Below, piece by piece: positions 57,098 through 64,000 of a stretch of 64,000 nucleotides of DNA. The DNA comes from Azospirillum oryzae (GTDB taxonomy: Bacteria; Pseudomonadota; Alphaproteobacteria; Azospirillales; Azospirillaceae). Numbering within the stretch: the first letter of the stretch is position 1; the number at the start of each line of letters is the position of its first letter. The stretch covers positions 786,001 through 850,000 of the forward strand of contig NZ_FXAK01000002.1 of NCBI RefSeq assembly GCF_900177515.1, written 5' to 3'. The position numbers and the translations under genes were made by a program. Below the pieces are notes generated by a model. It saw nothing but the letters and a program-made list of their open reading frames with translations. It made no database searches and had not been told where the DNA came from.

Positions 57098-57624
57098 GCC
57101 CGCGCCCTCTCCTGCGTTGAGGCCGGCATTTTTTCCAGCGTTTCGGAGATGGCCTCGATGATGCCGTTGTAGGCGCCGCAGCGGCAGAGATTGCCGCTCA
57201 TGCGTTCGCGCAGTTCCCGCTCGTCGACGGTGACGCTGACCGCCATAAAGTCGGCGGTGACGACGCTCGGGATGTTGCGCTCGATCTCGCGCGCCATGCC
57301 GATGGCTGAACAGAGCTGTCCGGGCGTGCAGTATCCGCACTGGAAGCCGTCATGGTCGACGAAGGCCTGCTGCAGCGGATGCAGGTTGCCGTCGCTGCCC
57401 AGCCCTTCGACGGTGGTGATGCTGCGGCCCTGATATTGGACCGCCAGCGCCAGACAGGAATTGATGCGTTCGCCGTCGACCAGCACGGTGCAGGCGCCGC
57501 AGGCGCCCTGGTCGCAGCCCTTCTTGGTCCCGGTGAATCCCAGGCTGTTGCGGAGGAGGTCGAGCAGCGAACTGCGGATATCCGCCTCGACCTCGACGCT
57601 TTGTCCATTGATCGTGAAGTTCAT
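57094..57624 (-). CDS. paoA: Aldehyde oxidoreductase 2Fe-2S subunit
   Basis: Electron-transfer subunit of 176 residues with two [2Fe-2S] clusters: [21 protein letters not shown] in the plant-ferredoxin half, and CGYCTPGQ with CRCGAY in the helical half. E. coli PaoA has a Tat signal of about 50 residues; here translation starts at MNFTING with none, so the enzyme may be cytoplasmic. An in-frame TTG at 57639 adds only five residues. Confidence 0.9.
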   Translation of the reverse strand: MNFTINGQSVEVEADIRSSLLDLLRNSLGFTGTKKGCDQGACGACTVLVDGERINSCLALAVQYQGRSITTVEGLGSDGNLHPLQQAFVDHDGFQCGYCTPGQLCSAIGMAREIERNIPSVVTADFMAVSVTVDERELRERMSGNLCRCGAYNGIIEAISETLEKMPASTQERARA

Positions 57625-57755
57625 CAGCGCATTCCCCAATTCGGAACGGGTTCTGGCCGACGGCAGCCCGCGGCCTGCCCTCCGCCATCCGGACGGATTG
57701 GGCCGGCCTGTTAACCGTCAGCGGCGCTGGAAATCACGCTGGGTGGTGAGAAAAA

Positions 57756-57778
57756 CCCTCTCCCGGGACGGGAGAGGG
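57756..57778 (-). terminator. Rho-independent terminator of gtsBCD
   Basis: CCCTCTCCCG and CGGGAGAGGG pair perfectly over 10 bp with a 3-base loop. TTTTT follows on the minus strand. It is 12 bases beyond the gtsD stop and belongs to the same palindrome family as 52799-52826. Confidence 0.88.
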
Positions 57779-57789
57779 CTATCAGCCGT

Positions 57790-58899
<1,110 letters not shown>

Positions 58900-58906
58900 C
58901 GGAAGA

Positions 58907-59797
58907 TCACCCCTTGACGGAGCCGGCGGTCAGACCGCGGATGAAGTATTTCCCGGCAAGCACATAGACGACGAGGGTGGGCAGGCCGGCGATCATCGCC
59001 GCCGCCATGTCGACGTTGTACTGCTTCACGCCGGTGGTGGTGTTGACGAGGTTGTTCAGCGCGACCGTCACCGGCTGGGCGCCGCCCGCCGCGAAGGACG
59101 CCCCGTACAGGAAGTCGTTCCAGATCTGGGTGAACTGCCAGATGATCGTCACCACCAGGATCGGCAGCGACAGCGGCAGCATGATCTTGGTGAAGATCTG
59201 GAAGAAGCCGGCGCCGTCGATGGTCGCGGCCTTCACCAGATCGTCGGGGATGCTGACGTAATAATTGCGGAAGAACAGCGTGGTGAAGGCAAGGCCGTAC
59301 ACCACATGGACCAGGATCAGTCCGCCGGCGCTGCCGGCCAGCCCGAGCGCGCCCAGCGTCTGCGCCATCGGCAGCAGGATCACCTGAGACGGCAGGAAGC
59401 TGCCGAACAGGATCATGCCGAAGACGATGTTGGCGCCGCGGAACCGCCACTTGGTCAGGGCATAGCCGTTCAGCGCCCCGAAGATGGTGGAGATGACCAC
59501 CGCCGGCACGACGATGACGATGGAGTTGAGGAAATAGGGCGCCATGCCGCGGCAATCGGCGCCGATGCAGGCGCGGTTCCAGGCATAGCTCCAGGCGTCC
59601 AGGCTAAAGTCGCGCGGCAGCGACAGCAGCGATCCGGTGCGGATCTCCTCCGGGCTCTTGAACGAAGTGGTGATCATCAGCAGCAGCGGCAGCAGGTAAT
59701 AGGCCGCGAACAGCAGGAGGATCAGGTACAGGCCCCAGCGGGCGATGCGGGCGCCGGTGCCCTGCGCCGGCGGCAGGGCGGAGGTCAGGCTAGACAC
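58907..59797 (-). CDS. gtsC: Sugar ABC transporter permease, MalG-like
   Basis: Permease of 296 residues with six helices. LYLILLLFAAYYLLPLLLMITTSFK opens it, and the EAA loop IPDDLVKAATIDGAGFFQIFTKIMLPLS is typical. GTG start, with AGGGAGG upstream and an 8-base overlap with gtsB. Confidence 0.93.
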   Translation of the reverse strand: MSSLTSALPPAQGTGARIARWGLYLILLLFAAYYLLPLLLMITTSFKSPEEIRTGSLLSLPRDFSLDAWSYAWNRACIGADCRGMAPYFLNSIVIVVPAVVISTIFGALNGYALTKWRFRGANIVFGMILFGSFLPSQVILLPMAQTLGALGLAGSAGGLILVHVVYGLAFTTLFFRNYYVSIPDDLVKAATIDGAGFFQIFTKIMLPLSLPILVVTIIWQFTQIWNDFLYGASFAAGGAQPVTVALNNLVNTTTGVKQYNVDMAAAMIAGLPTLVVYVLAGKYFIRGLTAGSVKG

Positions 59798-60755
59798 GCT
59801 TGCCTCCCTTCAGTTCGGAATAGAGGTAGGGCACGATGATCGCCACCACGGTCGCCAGCATCATCAGCGCGCTGGCCGATCCGATGGCGATCTGGTTGCG
59901 GCGGAAGGTCATCTCGTACATGAAGGTCGCCGGCAGGTCGGACGCATAGCCGGGACCGCCGCCGGTCAGCGCCACCACGAGGTCGTAGCTCTTGACCGCG
60001 AGGTGGGCGAGGATGACGAAGGCGCTCATGAACACCGGCCGGATCGACGGCAGGACGATGCCCCAATAGATGCGCGGCAGGCTGGCGCCGTCCAGATAGG
60101 CCGCCTTGATGATCTCCTGATCGACGCCGCGCAGCGCCGCCAGGAACAGCGCCATGACGAAGCCGGAGCTTTGCCAGACCGCGGCGATCACCAGCGTGTA
60201 GACGGCGGTGTCCTGCTGGACGATCCAGTCGAAGGTGAAGGCGGGGAATCCCAGGTCGCGCACGAATTGCTGGATGCCGATGCCCGGATTCAGGATCCAT
60301 TTCCAGGCTGTGCCGGTGACGATGAAGCTGAGCGCCATCGGGTAGAGATAGATCGTGCGCAACGCCCCTTCGCCGCGGATGCGCTGGTCGAGCAGCACCG
60401 CCAGCAGGATGCCGATGACCAGGCTGATGCCGATGAACAGCCCGCCGAAGATCAGCAGATTCTCGATGGCGACATACCAGCGCTCGATCCGCCACAGCTT
60501 CGAAAAGGCTTCGGCCCCGACCAGATCGTAGGACGGCAGCATCTTCGAATTGGTGAAGCTGATATAGACCGTCCAGGCGATGAAGCCGTAGACGAACAGC
60601 AGGATCGCCGCGAAGGACGGGGCGACCACCAGCTTCGACAGATGCCGCTGCGCCACCGCGCGCAGCCCGCCTGCCTTTTGTGGGGTTGCGCTGCCGGGAA
60701 CGGCCCCGGCGTCCTCTCCGGCGGCCGGTCGCAAGGATGGGGTCTGCATGGTCAT
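59790..60755 (-). CDS. gtsB: Sugar ABC transporter permease, MalF-like
   Basis: Permease of 321 residues with six helices after a cytoplasmic lead of about 40 residues. EIIKAAYLDGASLPRIYWGIVLPSIRP is the EAA loop. TGGGPGYASDLPATFMYEMTF is typical of glucose-type systems. First gene of gtsBCD, divergent from pgl with the second 51-bp element between. Confidence 0.92.
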   Translation of the reverse strand: MTMQTPSLRPAAGEDAGAVPGSATPQKAGGLRAVAQRHLSKLVVAPSFAAILLFVYGFIAWTVYISFTNSKMLPSYDLVGAEAFSKLWRIERWYVAIENLLIFGGLFIGISLVIGILLAVLLDQRIRGEGALRTIYLYPMALSFIVTGTAWKWILNPGIGIQQFVRDLGFPAFTFDWIVQQDTAVYTLVIAAVWQSSGFVMALFLAALRGVDQEIIKAAYLDGASLPRIYWGIVLPSIRPVFMSAFVILAHLAVKSYDLVVALTGGGPGYASDLPATFMYEMTFRRNQIAIGSASALMMLATVVAIIVPYLYSELKGGKRV

Positions 60756-60934
60756 GGTGCGAGCCCTGCCGGCTTTTGAGCCAGTGTTCGGGCCGGCGCT
60801 GCACACGGATGCAGGTCGCGCATGTCGGTTCCCTCCCGTGACGGGTTGCTGTTGGACCGTCCGGATGAGGTCTTGTCCGGCGGTCGTTCGCTTGGCGGTC
60901 ACTGTACGCTGCCGATGATGCGCGGGGCGGACAA

Positions 60935-60985
60935 TTTGGTAACGCGGCGCTTTCCCGGGACCGGCGTTGTTACGCAAGCGTTACA
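60935..60985. promoter_or_regulatory. 51-bp conserved element, copy B (gtsB/pgl)
   Basis: Same length and orientation as copy A; 40 of 51 positions identical by eye, without gaps. It starts TTTGGTAAC and ends TGTTACGCAAGCGTTACA. It is 77 bases before pgl and about 180 before gtsB. Confidence 0.8.
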
Positions 60986-61061
60986 CAGATACGCGCGCCC
61001 CTGCGGGGCGGGCGGATTATGGTCTGCGCCAACGAACAAGATCAGTCGGGGAGCTTCCATC

Positions 61062-61751
61062 ATGACCGCGCGCCTTCGTGTGTTCCGCGATGCCCAGGAC
61101 CTTGCCGAAACCCTGGCCGACGAGACGGCGGCCCTGCTGACCGACGCCATCGCGGCGCGCGGGCGGGCCACCATGGCACTGCCGGGCGGGCGGACGCCGA
61201 CGCCTTTCCTGACGGCGCTGGGCCGGCGCGACGTGGATTGGAGCCGGGTGACGGCGACGCTGGTGGACGACCGCTGGCTGCCGCCCGAAAGCCCGGACAG
61301 CAATGCCGCCACCCTGCACGCGACGCTTCTCGCCGCCGCTCCGGCGATCCGCTTCGTCCCGCTCTACACCGGTGCCGCGACGCCGGAGGAGGGGGAGGCC
61401 GCCTGCGCCGAGGCTTTGCGCGTCCTCGACGGCCCGTTCGACCTGATGGTGACCGGCATGGGCGAGGACGGGCATGTCGCCTCACTGTTCCCCGATGCGC
61501 CGGGACTTGCCGCCGCCTGGGAGGGGCCTGCGCCCTGCCGGGCGATGCGCTCCCCCACCGCGCCGCATCCGCGCATGACGCTGACCCTGCCGCGCCTGCT
61601 CGACAGCCGGCGGATCGTCGTGCTGATCACCGGCGGCGCCAAGCGCGCGGTGCTGGAACAGGCCCGCGCCGCCGGCCCGGAAGACGCGATGCCGGTACGC
61701 GCCCTGTTGCGCCGGGGCGGCCCCGACACCATGGTCTGCTGGGCGCCATAA
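61062..61751 (+). CDS. pgl: 6-phosphogluconolactonase
   Basis: Enzyme of 229 residues that opens 6-phosphogluconolactone in the Entner-Doudoroff/pentose phosphate route. ALPGGRTPTPFLTALGRRDVDW and VDDRWLPPESPDSNAATLHATLL are the phosphate-binding blocks; VTGMGEDGHVASLFPDAPG contains the catalytic His. GGGAG lies 10-14 bases before the ATG. Control through the shared 51-bp element would couple glucose import to its use. Confidence 0.94.
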   Translation: MTARLRVFRDAQDLAETLADETAALLTDAIAARGRATMALPGGRTPTPFLTALGRRDVDWSRVTATLVDDRWLPPESPDSNAATLHATLLAAAPAIRFVPLYTGAATPEEGEAACAEALRVLDGPFDLMVTGMGEDGHVASLFPDAPGLAAAWEGPAPCRAMRSPTAPHPRMTLTLPRLLDSRRIVVLITGGAKRAVLEQARAAGPEDAMPVRALLRRGGPDTMVCWAP

Positions 61752-61798
61752 ACCGACCGCTTTGCCGGTCACCACATCACGAAGGAGTTTTTGCGACG

Positions 61799-62815
61799 AT
61801 GAAGAGCCTGTCGGTCGGCCTGCTGGGTTTCGGACTTGCCGGGTCGGTGTTCCACGCGCCGCTGATCCTCAGCGAACCGCACCTGCGCCTGACGGCCATC
61901 GCCAGTTCGCGCACCGACGACATCCGCCGCAGCGCGCCGGGGGCCGTTGCGACCACGGCCGAGGCGGTGATCGCCGACCCCGCCATCGACCTGGTGGTGA
62001 TCGCCACCCCCAACACCAGCCACGCCCCCTTGGCGCGCGAGGCGCTGCTGGCCGGCAAGCATGTGGTGATCGACAAGCCGATGGCGACCACCGCCGCCGA
62101 GGCCGACGAACTGATCGACCTCGCCAGGCGGCAGGGCCGGCTGCTGACCGTCTTCCACAACCGGCGCTGGGACAACGACTTCCTGACCCTGCGCTCGTGT
62201 CTTGAGAACGGCGACATCGGTCGCCCCTATCACTACGAGGCGCACTTCGACCGCTTCCGGCCGCAGATCAAGAAGGGCTGGCGCGAGCAGACGCTGGCAG
62301 GCTCCGGCGTGCTGTTCGACCTCGGCGCCCATCTGATCGATCAGGCGCTGACCCTGTTCGGCATGCCCGACCGCATTCTCGCCGATGTGGGATCCCAGCG
62401 GCCGGATGCGCAGGTCGACGACTGGTTCCATATCGTGCTCGGCTATGGGCCCATGCGGGCGATCCTGCATTGCGGAACCGTGGTCTGCCGGCCGGGTCCG
62501 CGCTTCCAGCTGCATGGCGATGGCGGCAGCTTCCTCAAGCACGGCATGGACGGGCAGGAGGCGGCCCTGCGCGCCGGCCGCCTGCCGACCGAAGCCGGCT
62601 GGGGCGTCGACGATCCCGAAAACTTCGCCCTGCTGGTCCAGGCCGACGGCAAGGAACGGCGGGTGGAGACCATCCCCGGCGACTATCCCGCCTTCTATCG
62701 CGGCGTGGCGGCATCCATCCTCGACGGCGCCCCGCCGCCGGTGACCGCCGAGCAGGCGCGCGACGTGCTGGCGGTGCTGGAGGCGGTGCGCAAGGCGGCG
62801 GAACTGCCGGCCTGA
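61799..62815 (+). CDS. Gfo/Idh/MocA family oxidoreductase
   Basis: NAD(P)-dependent sugar oxidoreductase of 338 residues. Rossmann fold VGLLGFGLAGSVFHAPLI; VVIATPNTSHAPLA; the EKP-type motif reads DKPMA; LFDLGAHLIDQAL holds the usual catalytic His. It resembles YdgJ/YhhX. AAGGAG precedes the start by about 11 bases. 47 bases after pgl, so probably one operon. Substrate unknown, perhaps a sugar or sugar acid. Confidence 0.88.
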   Translation: MKSLSVGLLGFGLAGSVFHAPLILSEPHLRLTAIASSRTDDIRRSAPGAVATTAEAVIADPAIDLVVIATPNTSHAPLAREALLAGKHVVIDKPMATTAAEADELIDLARRQGRLLTVFHNRRWDNDFLTLRSCLENGDIGRPYHYEAHFDRFRPQIKKGWREQTLAGSGVLFDLGAHLIDQALTLFGMPDRILADVGSQRPDAQVDDWFHIVLGYGPMRAILHCGTVVCRPGPRFQLHGDGGSFLKHGMDGQEAALRAGRLPTEAGWGVDDPENFALLVQADGKERRVETIPGDYPAFYRGVAASILDGAPPPVTAEQARDVLAVLEAVRKAAELPA

Positions 62816-62818
62816 CTC

Positions 62819-64000
62819 CTACCCCCGCCAGGGCACCACGCCCGGCGGCAAGCGGCGGCCCAGTGCCCCGGCGGCGAGCATCGCCGCCAGCACGACGAGG
62901 ATGGCGATAACACCGAGGGCGGCGCCCAACGTCGGGCTGCCGCCTTCCTCCAGCGCATAGACGACGACGCCCAGCGTCTCCCGTCCCTGCGACCACAGCA
63001 GGATGGAGACGGTCAGCTCGTTGAAGGCGGTCAGGAAGACCAGCAGCCCGCCGGCGGCAGCCGCCGGCGCCACCAGCGGCGCCACCACCGTCACCAGCCG
63101 CCGTAGCGGCCCGGCGCCCAGCGCGCGGGCGGCCTCCTCCACCGTCGGGTCGAGCGCGGCGCAGGCCGCCTGCACCGGCCGCAGCGCCAGCGGCAGGAAG
63201 CGGACCAGATAGGCGGCCAGGATGATCCACAGCGTGCCGTACAGGCTGACACCCAGCCCGGGCAACGGCTTCAGGAACAGCAGGATACAGCCGATGCCCA
63301 GCACCACGCCCGGCACGGCATGCGGCAGCTCCACCAGCACGCCGACCGCCCGCGCGATCCGCCCGGCTCCGCCGCCCAGCGCCATGGCATGGGCCAGCGG
63401 CACCGCAAGCAGCGCGAGCAGCCCCGCCGCCGACCCCGACAGCAGCACCGAATTGGCGAAGGCGCGCCCGACCTGATCGAGCGCCAGCACCTCGCGGTAA
63501 TGGGCCAGCGTCAGCGTGCCGAAGCCGATGGGCAAGCCATAAACGCTGACGAGGCTGGTGGCCAGCAACGCCATCAGCGGCGCCGCGACCATCAGCGCCA
63601 GCACGCCCCAGGCGATCCCCTCCACCGCCATGCGGGCGCGCCCGAGCGGCAGCGGCGCCAGCGGCCGGGCGCCGCCGGGCAGACGGCTGGCGATGTGGGC
63701 CTGCAGGATGGTCTGGGTGGCGATGCCCAGGCAGGCGACGATGCCGATCAGGGCGGCCAGCACCGCCACCTCCGGCAGGGCGGACGGCCCGAAACCGGCC
63801 AGCCGCCGGTAGATCAGCGTCGGCAGCATCGGAATGCCCGCCGGAATGCCCAGCAGCGCCGGCACCCCGAAATTCCCCAGCGCCGCGACGAAGGCCATCG
63901 CCAGTCCCGCGACCAGCCCCGGCAGGCAGAGCGGCAGCACCACGCCGCGCACCGCCCGCCACGGCCCGGCCCCCGACGCCCGCGCCGCCTCCAGCACGTC
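62819..64000 (-). CDS. Iron(III)-type ABC transporter permease (5' end outside window)
   Basis: C-terminal 393 or so residues of an FbpB/SfuB-like double permease. Two EAA loops are visible (LEAARASGAGPWRAVRGVVLPLCLPG at the window edge, and VEEAARALGAGPLRRLVTVVAPLV near the end), each with its helices. Fused double permeases of this kind import ferric ions, thiamine or phosphonates. The reading frame is open to base 64000. It converges with the Gfo/Idh gene, 3 bases apart. Confidence 0.85.
   Translation of the reverse strand, partial: DVLEAARASGAGPWRAVRGVVLPLCLPGLVAGLAMAFVAALGNFGVPALLGIPAGIPMLPTLIYRRLAGFGPSALPEVAVLAALIGIVACLGIATQTILQAHIASRLPGGARPLAPLPLGRARMAVEGIAWGVLALMVAAPLMALLATSLVSVYGLPIGFGTLTLAHYREVLALDQVGRAFANSVLLSGSAAGLLALLAVPLAHAMALGGGAGRIARAVGVLVELPHAVPGVVLGIGCILLFLKPLPGLGVSLYGTLWIILAAYLVRFLPLALRPVQAACAALDPTVEEAARALGAGPLRRLVTVVAPLVAPAAAAGGLLVFLTAFNELTVSILLWSQGRETLGVVVYALEEGGSPTLGAALGVIAILVVLAAMLAAGALGRRLPPGVVPWRG

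Overview
This is a gene-dense, high-GC stretch from a metabolically versatile Gram-negative bacterium. Strong third-position G/C preference, a TRAP transporter, an HWE-type sensor kinase, an ACR3-type remnant and the gene mix fit an alphaproteobacterium of the Rhodospirillales, most like Azospirillum. That placement is inferred from gene content and style, not from a marker gene. I saw no rRNA, tRNA, CRISPR array, intact insertion sequence or prophage. The first and last genes are cut by the window edges.

Left part (1-20.4 kb). A peptide-import operon (gsiA end, gsiB, gsiC, gsiD) runs straight into three peptidases of different families: a DmpA-type P1 peptidase, a DppA-type D-aminopeptidase and an isoaspartyl peptidase. 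A string of small oxidoreductase and stress-type genes follows. It includes a divergent SDR/HxlR pair that looks less GC-rich than its neighbours, a SleB-type cell-wall hydrolase and a CBS-BON protein. Next is a lysine-catabolism-like group: an FAD amine oxidase, a divergent LysR regulator and HglS (2-oxoadipate dioxygenase). Two near-identical palindromes lie between the oxidase and the regulator. Two minus-strand genes carrying homologous GAF domains follow, one of them fused to a degenerate GGDEF and an intact EAL domain.

Middle part (20.4-48.6 kb). This holds an NhaD-type antiporter, a dctPQM TRAP transporter and an EmrAB-type multidrug pump. adhE follows, with a control region containing an FNR-like box and three related palindromes. 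Upstream of adhE are a decayed ACR3 arsenite-efflux remnant and a 26-residue membrane-peptide gene with its own ribosome site and terminator. Then come LysR/quinone oxidoreductase, GNAT, a sugar dehydrogenase, an amide-use group (APC permease, LuxR regulator, amidase), a membrane HWE kinase, groESL with a CIRCE-like element, a hicAB toxin-antitoxin pair, a secondary-alcohol dehydrogenase and two polytopic membrane enzymes.

Right part (48.9-64 kb). This is a sugar-import region. A GtsA-like binding protein is divergent from an OmpR-type two-component system, and the permease/ATPase genes gtsBCD lie 7.5 kb away, divergent from pgl. Both divergent promoter regions hold the same 51-bp element without gaps (40 of 51 positions identical), so the two halves are probably one regulon. 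Between them sit an aldo/keto reductase and a paoABC-type molybdenum aldehyde oxidoreductase. A Gfo/Idh oxidoreductase and the end of an iron-type ABC permease close the window.
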